64,000 nt of DNA from Hyphomicrobiales bacterium (GTDB taxonomy: Bacteria > Pseudomonadota > Alphaproteobacteria > Rhizobiales > Xanthobacteraceae), in NCBI GenBank assembly GCA_017305535.1, contig JAFKKN010000010.1:235872-299871 (forward strand). Reading direction: 5' to 3'. Both the position numbers and the translations under genes were made by a program. Below the pieces are notes generated by a model. The model had not been told where the DNA came from. It saw only the letters and a program-made list of their open reading frames with translations, and made no database searches. Shown piece after piece: positions 26,434 to 33,724 of the stretch (position 1 is the first letter of the stretch; each line of letters opens with the position of its first letter).

Positions 26434-27051
26434 TTAGCGTGCGCTGGCGGTGGCGACAGCGGAGTTCGGTTGACCGAGCGAAACCCAAACGTTGGGGTTG
26501 GTCTGTGACTGCCGCTTGATGAAGCGGTAGCCGGTCTCGGTCCATGCGACGACTTCCTCGTTCTGGTTGTCGAGGATGAACTCGCCCTTGTTCGACTTCA
26601 CCGTCAGGACGGCGTGACCTTCGCCCTTCTTGTCGCGCACTACCGTGATCAGCAGTGCCTCGCGCGGCCAGCCGGCATCGATCAGCATCTTGCGCTTGAG
26701 CAGGACATAGTCTTCGCAGTCGCCATAGCCATCGGTCGGCAGCGACCACTTCTCGACGACGCCCCAATGCTCCATGTCGGTCATCGGCTTGATGTTGTCG
26801 TTGACCCAACGATTGACGCGCAGCAGATCTTTCCACGCGGTCTGCGACATCACGATATCGCGGGCCTGTGTCGCACCGCCCCGGCACTCGCCCGGATTCT
26901 CGGCGCAGAATTCAACCCAGCCGATCGGCGAGCGCGTGACATCACCGAGGCTGGCATATTGCACCCGCTCGTTGCCGGCGTGCGCGGCTGTCGTTAGTCC
27001 GAACAGGATGGCGATGATCGCCAATCCTTTCCCCTGTCCCCGTTTAAACAT
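26434..27051 (-). CDS. Transglutaminase-like cysteine peptidase (BTLCP/LapG-like)
   Basis: The 205-residue protein has a signal peptide (GLAIIAILFGLTTAAHA) and is therefore periplasmic. The catalytic triad of the bacterial transglutaminase-like protease family is visible: Cys in DGYGDCEDYVLLKRK, His in GEGHAVLTVKS and Asp in FILDNQNEEV. LapG, the best-known member, cleaves large adhesins and is held in check by a c-di-GMP-responsive inner-membrane protein. No LapD or adhesin gene is adjacent, so this may be a family relative with another target. A tandem-PilZ gene lies 320 bp away. The 3' end carries the C-rich hairpin and a strong terminator. Confidence 0.9.
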   Translation of the reverse strand: MFKRGQGKGLAIIAILFGLTTAAHAGNERVQYASLGDVTRSPIGWVEFCAENPGECRGGATQARDIVMSQTAWKDLLRVNRWVNDNIKPMTDMEHWGVVEKWSLPTDGYGDCEDYVLLKRKMLIDAGWPREALLITVVRDKKGEGHAVLTVKSNKGEFILDNQNEEVVAWTETGYRFIKRQSQTNPNVWVSLGQPNSAVATASAR

Positions 27052-27371
27052 TGTGGCCCCCGTTTCTTGTTGGGACCACTATTCGCACAAAGGATTTGCA
27101 GCGCGGCTAAGTCGCTGAAGTACAATTGAGATGAATGCAGATCAATACTTCAGAAAAATCGGTCTTTACTTGAATTGAATTTGCTTAAAGTTTTACAGAT
27201 CAGCGTTTGATTCAAATTTTACGCATTAACTGGTAAATCGCTGCAAATCGGGGACATGCGCGATCTGTTGCCCTGCGCGTTAACGCGCCAAGGCAGGGTA
27301 ACAGAGACGCTGCCCGCGGCGGGGCCTGCCTCGATTCGGCAATTAATGGGGACTTGCAGCGGCTTGCGCGT
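27052..27371. other. 320-bp spacer with AT-rich promoter region, no gene
   Basis: The right half of the transcript unit for the minus-strand protease must start here. The segment 27120-27235 is unusually AT-rich for this genome and probably holds its promoter. The remainder has the nested palindrome at 27265-27304. No open frame with a ribosome site was found. Confidence 0.5.
27265..27304. repeat. Nested inverted repeat downstream of the PilZ gene
   Basis: Outer arms 27265-27275 and 27294-27304 pair over 11 bp with one G-U. Inside lies a second perfect palindrome CGCGTTAACGCG (27276-27287). It is 68 bp beyond the PilZ stop codon on the minus strand but has no T-run, so it may be a factor-dependent terminator, an RNA-stabilising element or a protein site. 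Confidence 0.45.
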
Positions 27372-27998
27372 TTACCGGGCGGTGACGCTGTTTTCCAGAG
27401 TCTCGGCAAGTTGCTCGTGAAGGAATTCAAGCGCGAAGCCGTCGTCGAGATGACGGACCACCCGTGCCTGGACCTGGCCGAGCGACACCAGCGACTTGAT
27501 CGGCGGGTGATATTCCGCCGCGATGGCCGCGCCGGACAGCGACAGGTCGATGATCCGGCAGGTCATGCGCTGGCCATCCTCCAGCGTCAGGATCGCGATG
27601 GGATTGCGCGGGATGAGACGATCGTGCCTGCGATCCTCGGGAAGATTGAGGATGTCGCGATTGGCAAGCCAGGTCAGTTGCGCCGCGAGCTTGTCGCGTT
27701 TGCGCGGCGTCGCGCCGACGCTCATCGCGAAGCCATTGTCGATGATGCGTGTAATCTTGCCTTCGACGCGGCCGATATGATCGAGATAGGCGATGACACG
27801 ATCGCCGACATTGCCGATACCTGGCGCCAGCATTGCCACGCCGCCCGGCGACATGTTGATCACCTGACATGGATATTCGCGCCGGTCCGGCAGCATGTAA
27901 CGTCCGAGCAGGTGGACTTTCACCCGCTGGAAACGCCGTCGCTCTTGAGCAACCGGATGTTCGGACTGTTTTTGCGCGAAAGCCATACTGGAATGCAC
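27372..27998 (-). CDS. Tandem PilZ-domain protein
   Basis: The 208-residue cytoplasmic protein has two PilZ domains. The first carries RRFQR (residues 21-25, RxxxR) and NMSPGG (48-53). The second carries RRHDR and DLSLSG at about 118-150. Both copies keep the RxxxR and [D/N]xSxxG residues that bind cyclic di-GMP, so both may be competent sensors. No output domain is attached, so the protein should act by protein contact. A near-match to the CtrA site lies 48 bp upstream of the start. A start at ATG 27986 is possible. Confidence 0.9.
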   Translation of the reverse strand: MHSSMAFAQKQSEHPVAQERRRFQRVKVHLLGRYMLPDRREYPCQVINMSPGGVAMLAPGIGNVGDRVIAYLDHIGRVEGKITRIIDNGFAMSVGATPRKRDKLAAQLTWLANRDILNLPEDRRHDRLIPRNPIAILTLEDGQRMTCRIIDLSLSGAAIAAEYHPPIKSLVSLGQVQARVVRHLDDGFALEFLHEQLAETLENSVTAR

Positions 27999-28045
27999 CG
28001 GGTGGGCCGGGTCGTGAGTATGGATAAACCCTACGTTGCTCAGGG

Positions 28046-28060
28046 TTAACGCTGCGTTAC
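28046..28060. promoter_or_regulatory. Near-match CtrA-type site upstream of the PilZ gene
   Basis: TTAA-N7-TTAC matches seven of the eight defined bases. It lies 48 bp upstream of the PilZ start codon, where a promoter is expected. On its own this is weak, but perfect sites occur within 1 kb. Confidence 0.35.
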
Positions 28061-28105
28061 GTTAGCGTCGGTGCCGAAAGATGACGTTCACGAACGTCCC
28101 AGAGA

Positions 28106-28663
28106 TCAGACCAGACCCTCATAGACCATCAGGCCGCGCGCCAGCGCCAACTTCCTGAGAACGCGTGGAGCGAAGCGTTGCGGCGGATGCCCCATGTACC
28201 GCCAGGAGGTCAATGTCAGATCGGTGAGGGTGTGGACGCCATCCACGAACGGGACCAACAGCCCGGTCAGGCTGATCGGCATGTGGGCGCGGGTATTGAA
28301 TGGCAACAGCAGCAGTTCGAGCGGGATCGGGCGTCCCTCGGAGGTGCGTGCAGTGACACCAATCACGGCGGCGAGCTTGTCGGCGATGACGGCGTCGAGG
28401 ATGTCCTCGATCTCGATACGGCTGGCTGGTTGAAACAGGGCTGAGAATTCCTCGCCCTTGAGGTCCTTGCCGAGCAGCGCGCAGACACGCGTTCCGGCCA
28501 CCCGGAATGGGTATCCGGCAGCGGGATCATAGGACAGCACGAAGATATCGCCGAGTAGTTCGCGCACCGGGCCCGGCTCCAGTTCGCTCCGATCCGGAGC
28601 CGGATTTAGGCCGCGCTTTTCGTCCCAATAGGCGAAAAATTCTCGGCTTGCTGGATGTTTCAT
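28106..28663 (-). CDS. PAS_5-type single-domain PAS protein
   Basis: The 185-residue soluble protein matches the alphaproteobacterial PAS_5 family: REFFAYWDEKRGLNPAPDRSELEPG, DIFVLSYDPAAGYPFRVAGTRVCALLG, and the tail SWRYMGHPPQRFAPRVLRK. It has no kinase, HTH or GGDEF output domain. In Caulobacter the single-domain PAS protein MopJ tunes the CtrA pathway; whether this protein is its functional equivalent is inference. Two perfect CtrA-type sites lie 139-221 bp upstream. Confidence 0.85.
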   Translation of the reverse strand: MKHPASREFFAYWDEKRGLNPAPDRSELEPGPVRELLGDIFVLSYDPAAGYPFRVAGTRVCALLGKDLKGEEFSALFQPASRIEIEDILDAVIADKLAAVIGVTARTSEGRPIPLELLLLPFNTRAHMPISLTGLLVPFVDGVHTLTDLTLTSWRYMGHPPQRFAPRVLRKLALARGLMVYEGLV

Positions 28664-28801
28664 GACCCGAACCTGACCCGCGATCGACCCTGATGGGACA
28701 GAGTTGTCCTGTTCTCATGCATCGCGGACCCTTCCTTGTTGTCGCAGGGGAGGCTGTGCAGGGTCCATGCCCGGATAAGGGTTTCACCCGACTTTGTGCT
28801 G

Positions 28802-28816
28802 TTAAGGTTAAATTAA
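28802..28816. promoter_or_regulatory. Perfect CtrA-type site TTAA-N7-TTAA (PAS gene side)
   Basis: This full-length match lies 139 bp upstream of the PAS_5 start codon. A further TTAA falls inside the spacer, so the segment is a cluster of half-sites. It is the left one of two perfect sites only 53 bp apart. Confidence 0.55.
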
Positions 28817-28869
28817 GCATGAATCTTAACGCGTCGGTAACCGGCGTGCAGGGCCACCGATTGTGCGCG

Positions 28870-28884
28870 TTAACGCTAAGTTAA
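28870..28884. promoter_or_regulatory. Perfect CtrA-type site TTAA-N7-TTAA (RNA side)
   Basis: This second perfect match ends 7 bp before the -35-like CTTGGG of a plus-strand promoter candidate. CtrA sites commonly overlap or abut the -35 region of the genes they activate, so this is a suitable activator position for the RNA described at 28927. Confidence 0.55.
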
Positions 28885-28891
28885 GGATCGG

Positions 28892-28920
28892 CTTGGGATT
28901 TGGCGCGATTGCGGTAGTAT
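28892..28920 (+). promoter_or_regulatory. Promoter candidate for the intergenic RNA
   Basis: CTTGGG (28892-28897) and TAGTAT (28915-28920) are separated by exactly 17 bp and resemble the alphaproteobacterial housekeeping promoter (CTTGAC / TATnnT). Transcription would begin near 28927. No other promoter of equal quality was seen in the spacer. Confidence 0.45.
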
Positions 28921-29035
28921 CAGCTTGCTCCAAGACGTGCAGGAAACTCCGGGTTTGGACTGTCGCGGGCTTCTCCAAGGGTCGGCGAAGGCGAACACCG
29001 GCAGGGTGGTTGAGAACAGACGATCGGCAGTGATG

Positions 29036-29053
29036 CGGGGAGGGGTGGGGGAC
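29036..29053. repeat. 18-bp GC-skewed motif (copy 2)
   Basis: The sequence is identical over 18 bases, in the same orientation, to 26392-26409, and likewise sits in the apical part of a hairpin. The chance of an 18-mer repeating exactly within 3 kb is negligible, even allowing for its low complexity. Confidence 0.6.
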
Positions 29054-29080
29054 CTCGCGTAACAAGACCGACGCAGGAAG

Positions 29081-29116
29081 AAAGGCAGCGTTTCTCAGGC
29101 GCTGCCTTTTTCTTTT
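29081..29116 (+). terminator. Rho-independent terminator of the candidate RNA
   Basis: A 10-bp stem (AAAGGCAGCG paired with CGCTGCCTTT) with a 9-nt loop is followed by TTTTTCTTTT on the plus strand. No plus-strand protein gene precedes it within 2 kb, so it must end an RNA or a leader transcript. Confidence 0.8.
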
Positions 29117-29253
29117 GCGAGCCCGTCTTGATCCTGGCCCGTCGGGTGTCCTCACTGAAGCGCGAGCAAGTGCTGCGCGGGCTTGCGCTGGCTGCTCAAG
29201 CCGCCTATTGGGGCCCATTGCTCTCGTGAGCCCAGTTCCTTAGGCACCCGACG

Positions 29254-30015
29254 TTGGACCCCCGCCCCCCTCAACGCGAACCGATTCTCACGCTCCCTGG
29301 GGCGCTGACGGCCTATGTCGGGTTGCTGATTGCGATCCATGCGGTACGGGAACTGCTGTTGCCGCCGGAATGGGATTATTGGGTGCTGGAGGTATTCAGC
29401 TTCATCCCCAAAAGATACGACACCTCGCTCCTTGCGGTTCCCATCGCCGGCGGAGCGGGTGCGAAGGTCTGGACCTTTTTCACCTATTCACTGCTGCACG
29501 CCAACCTGACGCATATCGTCTTCAACATCCTGTGGCTGCTGCCGTTTGGGAGCGCCGTCGCTCGGCGGTTCGGCGCAATCCGATTTTTCGTTTTTATGGC
29601 GGTGACGGCGGCTGCGGGTGCGGCGGCCCATCTCCTGACCCATGAACATGCGATCGCACCGATGATCGGCGCTTCGGCATCGGTGTCCGGCGCAATGGCC
29701 GCGGCAATCCGCTTTGCCTTCGTACGCGGCGGATTTCTCTCGTTCCGCCGTGGCGATGCCGACGCAGCGGCAACAGTCCCGGCACAACCTTTGTGGCGCG
29801 CGTTGCGCGATCCACGCGTACTGGGATTTCTCGCGGTCTGGTTCGGCATCAACATTGTCTTCGGGGTCGGTTCGATCGGCATCGGGACCGAAGGCGTCTC
29901 GGTGGCCTGGCAGGCGCATATCGGCGGCTTCTTCGCCGGGCTGTTGTTATTTTCGTTGTTCGATCCCGTCCCGCGGCGTGGCAGTCGAATTTCCGTCCCG
30001 CCGGTATCGGATTGA
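29254..30015 (+). CDS. Rhomboid-family intramembrane serine protease
   Basis: This 253-residue protein has six predicted membrane helices. The rhomboid features are HANLTHIVFNILWLLPFG, the serine region MIGASASVSGAMAAAIRF and the catalytic His in WQAHIGGFFAGLLL. The active-site motif reads GASA where GASG is usual. The protease cleaves substrates within the inner membrane; its target is unknown. The start is TTG 29254 with a poor ribosome site, so expression may be low. Confidence 0.88.
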   Translation: MDPRPPQREPILTLPGALTAYVGLLIAIHAVRELLLPPEWDYWVLEVFSFIPKRYDTSLLAVPIAGGAGAKVWTFFTYSLLHANLTHIVFNILWLLPFGSAVARRFGAIRFFVFMAVTAAAGAAAHLLTHEHAIAPMIGASASVSGAMAAAIRFAFVRGGFLSFRRGDADAAATVPAQPLWRALRDPRVLGFLAVWFGINIVFGVGSIGIGTEGVSVAWQAHIGGFFAGLLLFSLFDPVPRRGSRISVPPVSD

Positions 30016-30256
30016 TCCGATCGCGACGCAAAGTTCCTTCGCTTGCGAGGGCGCGTGATTTCATCCATCATCCTGTTGCATTCAGGCGAGGTGCGGGGCG
30101 CGGCCTTCGATGGCGTTACCCACCCAATCGCGTGAACGAGACGCGTCTGTTCGTCACATGCGCGTGAACCAAGTTGGCGCTGAAGGGTTGCCTGAAGGCG
30201 AAGAAGGTCGAGATCGCGTTGTCTCGTACCGCGCGATCGCTTTTTGGGAGGCGACT

Positions 30257-30685
30257 ATGACCGTGCGCTCTATTCTTGATACCAAGGGTCATCACATCGT
30301 TAGCATCGAGCCCGATCTCAAACTGTCGGACGCGGTCAAGCTTTTGGCGGAACGGCGCATCGGTGCCGTGCTGGTGATCAAGGATCAGCGGATCGAGGGG
30401 ATTCTATCGGAGCGGGACATCGTGCGGGTGTTGGGCCAACGCGGTGCCGGCGTACTCGACGAGCCGGTGCGTGAGGTCATGACCCGCAAAGTGGTCGGTT
30501 GCCGAGAGAAAGACACCGTCGCCGAAATCATGGAACGCATGACTGCCGGCAAGTTCCGGCATTTGCCGGTCTTGGAAGGCGACAGGATCGTCGGCCTGAT
30601 TTCAATCGGCGACGTCGTGAAATGGCGAGTCATGGAGTTCGAGCGCGAGCAGGAAGCGCTGCAGGACTATATCAAGACCGCCTGA
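30257..30685 (+). CDS. CBS-domain pair protein
   Basis: The 142-residue cytoplasmic protein consists of two CBS domains (a Bateman module): SDAVKLLAERRIGAVLVIKDQRIEGILSERDIV and VAEIMERMTAGKFRHLPVLEGDRIVGLISIGDVV. Such stand-alone modules bind adenine nucleotides and regulate partners. The start is ATG 30257 with GGGAGGCGA upstream; the open frame extends to 30110 without homology. The group is common in rhizobia; its partner is unknown. Confidence 0.92.
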   Translation: MTVRSILDTKGHHIVSIEPDLKLSDAVKLLAERRIGAVLVIKDQRIEGILSERDIVRVLGQRGAGVLDEPVREVMTRKVVGCREKDTVAEIMERMTAGKFRHLPVLEGDRIVGLISIGDVVKWRVMEFEREQEALQDYIKTA

Positions 30686-30744
30686 CGCGGTGTCGTGAAG
30701 TTGCCGTCACCGTTGGCGGATATCCGATCCGTTGACGGTAACGG

Positions 30745-31785
30745 CTATTCGCTGTTGTCGTTGACTTTGCGGTCCACATCGGTTGCGCCCGTAGCCACGC
30801 CGGGCGCGAGAATGTCGATCGCTTCCTGAATTGCCTCGATAGCTCGTTCGGCGGCGCGCGCGCCGTGAGCGATGGCTTCGTCGGCTCGATGAAATTCGAA
30901 CCAGCCGATCCGACCGACGCGCGGCGCGATCAAGAGATCGGGTGGATCGCCGGCCAGTCGGGCGCGCGTGATGCGATCCTGCATGATGTTGAAAGCGTCG
31001 ATCATCACGGTGGAAATGCCGGGGCGGCCGCCGCCACCGAAGAATTCGCGCTTCATGGTGCGTTCGGGCGAGGAGAAAAACTTGCCGATGCCGCGTTTGG
31101 GTGGCGGGGTTTCCTCGACCATCGGTGGCAACGGATCGGGTGCCGTGCCATGCGAGAAGATTGTCGTCGCGTGACCGAAGACGTCGGTGCTGAGATTGGC
31201 CGCGATGACGATTTCAGCGCCGAGTGCGCGGGCCGTCGAAACCGGTACCGGATTGACCAGCGCGCCATCGACCAGCCAGCGGTCGCCGACCAGAAACGGC
31301 GCGAAGATGCCCGGCAGTGCGAATGACGCACGCATCGCGTCGACAACGCGGCCATGGGTGAGCCAGATTTCGTGACCGGTGCGAACCTCGGTTGCCACCG
31401 ACGCGAATTTCACCGGCAGATCTTCGATCAACGTTTCACCGAGCGCGGCCTCCAGTTGAGCAGCGAGTTTGTCGCCGCCGATCAGGCCGGAGCCGTTCAA
31501 TTTGATGTCGAGATAACCGAAGATATTGCGCGGTTGTAGTCCGCGCGCCCATTCTTCCAATTTATCGAGATGTCCGGACGCATATGTGCCGCCAACCACC
31601 GCGCCAATCGATGTACCGACCACGACGTCGGGTACGATGCCGTGCGAGATCAGCGTGCGCAGGATGCCGATGTGAGCGAATCCGCGTGCCGCGCCGCCGC
31701 CAAGCGCGAGGCCGACGATCGGCCTCCGGGTCGGGCCCAGGCCGACTTTGACGCGGCCGTTGCCGTTGTTCGGTGTTTTCCCCAT
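30745..31785 (-). CDS. Patatin-like phospholipase (RssA-type)
   Basis: The protein is about 346 residues from ATG 31785 (a start at 31878 would add 31 residues). The patatin fold shows the oxyanion loop GLALGGGAARGFAHIG, the nucleophile motif VVGTSIGAVVGG (GxSxG) and the catalytic Asp in WLVDGALVNPVPV (DGA/G). The Ser-Asp dyad is therefore intact. Bacterial members hydrolyse lipids at the membrane; the physiological substrate is not known. The C-terminal part (GRPGISTVMIDAFNIMQDRI) is typical of the RssA/YchK branch. Confidence 0.92.
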   Translation of the reverse strand: MGKTPNNGNGRVKVGLGPTRRPIVGLALGGGAARGFAHIGILRTLISHGIVPDVVVGTSIGAVVGGTYASGHLDKLEEWARGLQPRNIFGYLDIKLNGSGLIGGDKLAAQLEAALGETLIEDLPVKFASVATEVRTGHEIWLTHGRVVDAMRASFALPGIFAPFLVGDRWLVDGALVNPVPVSTARALGAEIVIAANLSTDVFGHATTIFSHGTAPDPLPPMVEETPPPKRGIGKFFSSPERTMKREFFGGGGRPGISTVMIDAFNIMQDRITRARLAGDPPDLLIAPRVGRIGWFEFHRADEAIAHGARAAERAIEAIQEAIDILAPGVATGATDVDRKVNDNSE

Positions 31786-31943
31786 CGGACTCTCAATGTT
31801 GTGCGTCGGGGATAGTCCCAATGGGCCAAAAATGCCAGCGATCCGAGCCTGCGATTGACTGATGCGCCGTCGGCTCATGGCTCAAGCGTTACATTCGACC
31901 TTGAGGCTTGAATTCGCCGCGTTTTAAGTCAAAAAGCAGCCGG

Positions 31944-33005
31944 ATGATGTTCTTGGGCGGCAGCAGCGGAAGGTCCGGAGCGGGCGCGGGATGGGCGTGC
32001 GTTCTCGCATGTCTGTGGATGCTCGCGGGGGCAACGCCTGTCGCGGCGCAACTGTTCAGCGATCGTCCGCCGCCTGTTCCGCCGGCGTCGGTTCCGGAAG
32101 CTCCGTCCACGCCTGCCATCAGCCTTGCGCCGCCATCGGGTCCGGCCTCCGGGCCGCCATTGCCCGCCGCGTTGACGCAACCTCCGGTGACGGCCGTTGC
32201 GCCGCCGCCCGCTGCCGCTGTTGCGCCTGTAGCTCCCGCGCCGAACCACGCGGTGCTGGCGCTGACCGCGCGTTACGGCAAGGATCTCCCAGTCATCAAT
32301 GGCGGGTTGGTCTGGCGTGTATTCTCCGACAAGCCCGACGAGACTGGCGCGTTCAAACTGATCCGCGAGGACAAAGGCGCGACACCAAATATTGTTCTAC
32401 CGCCAGGCAACTACATCGTGCATGTCGCGCTCGGCCTTGTAACAGCGGCGCGCTCCGTCAGCGTCCATTCCGAAACCGATCGCGAATCCTTTCTGTTGCC
32501 GGCGGGCGGCCTTCGCATTGAGGGGCGGGTCGGCACATCGAAAATTCCGGCGAACCAGATTTCTTTTAGCGTCCACAAAGGCAGCCAGTTCGATTCCGGT
32601 GGCGAAAGTCCGGCGCTGGTGCCCAACGCAACGCCCGGCGATGTCGTAATCCTGCCCGAAGGTACCTACAACATCATTTCGAATTACGGCGACGCCAATT
32701 CAGTGGTGCGTTCCGATATTCGCGTGCAGGCCGGTAAACTCACCGATGCGACGATTACCCATCGCGCGGCGGTGATCACGCTCAAGCTGGTCGGCGAGAA
32801 GGGCGGCGAAGCGCTGGCCAATACGGCTTGGTCGGTCATCACGCCTGGCGGTGACGTCGTGAAGGAATCGATCGGTGCGTTCCCGCGCGTGATCCTGGCC
32901 GAGGGTGAATACCGCGCCATCGCCAAGAACGAAGGCAAGGTGTTCGAACAGTCCTTCAACGTCGTCAACGGCGTCGATCGGGAAGTTGAAGTCGTCGCGC
33001 GATAG
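31944..33005 (+). CDS. Secreted protein of unknown function with Pro/Ala-rich linker
   Basis: The protein has about 353 residues. A signal peptide (AGWACVLACLWMLAGATPVAAQ) is followed by a Pro/Ala/Val-rich linker to about residue 105, then three similar beta-rich segments. Each looks like LPPGNYIVHVALG, LPEGTYNIISNYG or LAEGEYRAIAKNEG in context. These are probably carboxypeptidase-regulatory or invasin-like beta-sandwich repeats. The protein is probably periplasmic. I do not recognise a named family. ATG 31944 is preferred to TTG 31908. Confidence 0.8.
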   Translation: MMFLGGSSGRSGAGAGWACVLACLWMLAGATPVAAQLFSDRPPPVPPASVPEAPSTPAISLAPPSGPASGPPLPAALTQPPVTAVAPPPAAAVAPVAPAPNHAVLALTARYGKDLPVINGGLVWRVFSDKPDETGAFKLIREDKGATPNIVLPPGNYIVHVALGLVTAARSVSVHSETDRESFLLPAGGLRIEGRVGTSKIPANQISFSVHKGSQFDSGGESPALVPNATPGDVVILPEGTYNIISNYGDANSVVRSDIRVQAGKLTDATITHRAAVITLKLVGEKGGEALANTAWSVITPGGDVVKESIGAFPRVILAEGEYRAIAKNEGKVFEQSFNVVNGVDREVEVVAR

Positions 33006-33025
33006 CGCGTGCGACGCAATGCGGA

Positions 33026-33589
33026 TCAGAACGTTGTTACGATGTCCGCCAGCGCCGGCCGCGGGCGATCCTCGTTCGCCTTCTCCGACTTGCCGATGTG
33101 GATGAAGCCGGCGAGTTGTTCGTCGGCTTTAAGGCCGAGTCCCGTCAGCACGTCGCGATCGTAGGCGAACCATCCCGTCAGCCAGTTGGCGCCGTAGCCG
33201 AGCGCCGTCGCGGCGGTGACGATGTTGAGCGCGCTCGCGCCTGCGGAGAGCTGCTGCTCCCACGGCGGCACCTTCGGATGCGCCTTCGGCGAACTGACCA
33301 CCGCGATCACCAGCGGCGCCTCGGTCAGACTGGCGCGTGCACGCGCCACGTCTTCAGCAGGGGCGTCGGGATTTCGCCTGGTGAAGACACTCGCGATAAT
33401 GTCACCGGCGCGGTTGCGCGCATCGCCCCGGAAGACGATGAAGCGCCACGGTGCGAGCTTGCCATGATCGGGGACGCGCGAACCGATAGCCAAAATGGTT
33501 TCGAGTTCGGTCTCGGTCGGGCCGTTGCCGTTCATATCGCGGGGCTTCACCGAGCGGCGCGTCTTCAGGAAGTTGATGATGTCGGACAT
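33026..33589 (-). CDS. Nitroreductase-family flavoprotein
   Basis: The 187-residue FMN-binding oxidoreductase shows the family pattern: FLKTRRSVKPRDMNG at the N-terminus binds FMN phosphate, followed by IGSRVPDHGKLAPWRFIVFRG, and the core GASALNIVTAATALGYGANWLTG. It resembles the short YdjA-type branch, which often acts as a homodimer on quinones or nitro compounds. Physiological substrate unknown. It stands alone on the minus strand, convergent with the secreted-protein gene. Confidence 0.92.
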   Translation of the reverse strand: MSDIINFLKTRRSVKPRDMNGNGPTETELETILAIGSRVPDHGKLAPWRFIVFRGDARNRAGDIIASVFTRRNPDAPAEDVARARASLTEAPLVIAVVSSPKAHPKVPPWEQQLSAGASALNIVTAATALGYGANWLTGWFAYDRDVLTGLGLKADEQLAGFIHIGKSEKANEDRPRPALADIVTTF

Positions 33590-33724
33590 TTATTCGGGCT
33601 GCGTTTCGTAAGGATGATGCTTCAGGCTGGAAGTGGCCGATAGTGCCGGCCATTGCTGGAGCTGCAATCGATGTAACTCCGCAAACGCCCGGCGCAAGGC
33701 CGGGCGCTGCCACTTCGAGACAAT

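Larger units (their letters stand above)
28927..29116 (+). ncRNA. Candidate small RNA, about 190 nt, ending at a strong terminator
   Basis: The stretch between the promoter candidate and the hairpin terminator at 29081-29116 has no credible coding frame. The only ATG-led frame near the motif is nine codons, at 29033. The predicted RNA contains an internal hairpin (arms 29033-29040 and 29053-29060) whose loop displays AGGGGTGGGGGA. This is part of the 18-mer that is exactly complementary to the C-rich 3' end of the transglutaminase-like protease mRNA. It does not resemble tmRNA, RNase P RNA, 6S RNA or SRP RNA by key motifs. It could instead be an untranslated leader relic of the rhomboid gene, but the terminator argues against that. 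Confidence 0.45.

Noticed and set aside
28900..29120. tmRNA, RNase P RNA or SRP RNA in the intergenic spacer
   Set aside because: No tag-peptide frame, no GAGGAAAGTC-type RNase P core and no SRP GGAAG loop motif were found.
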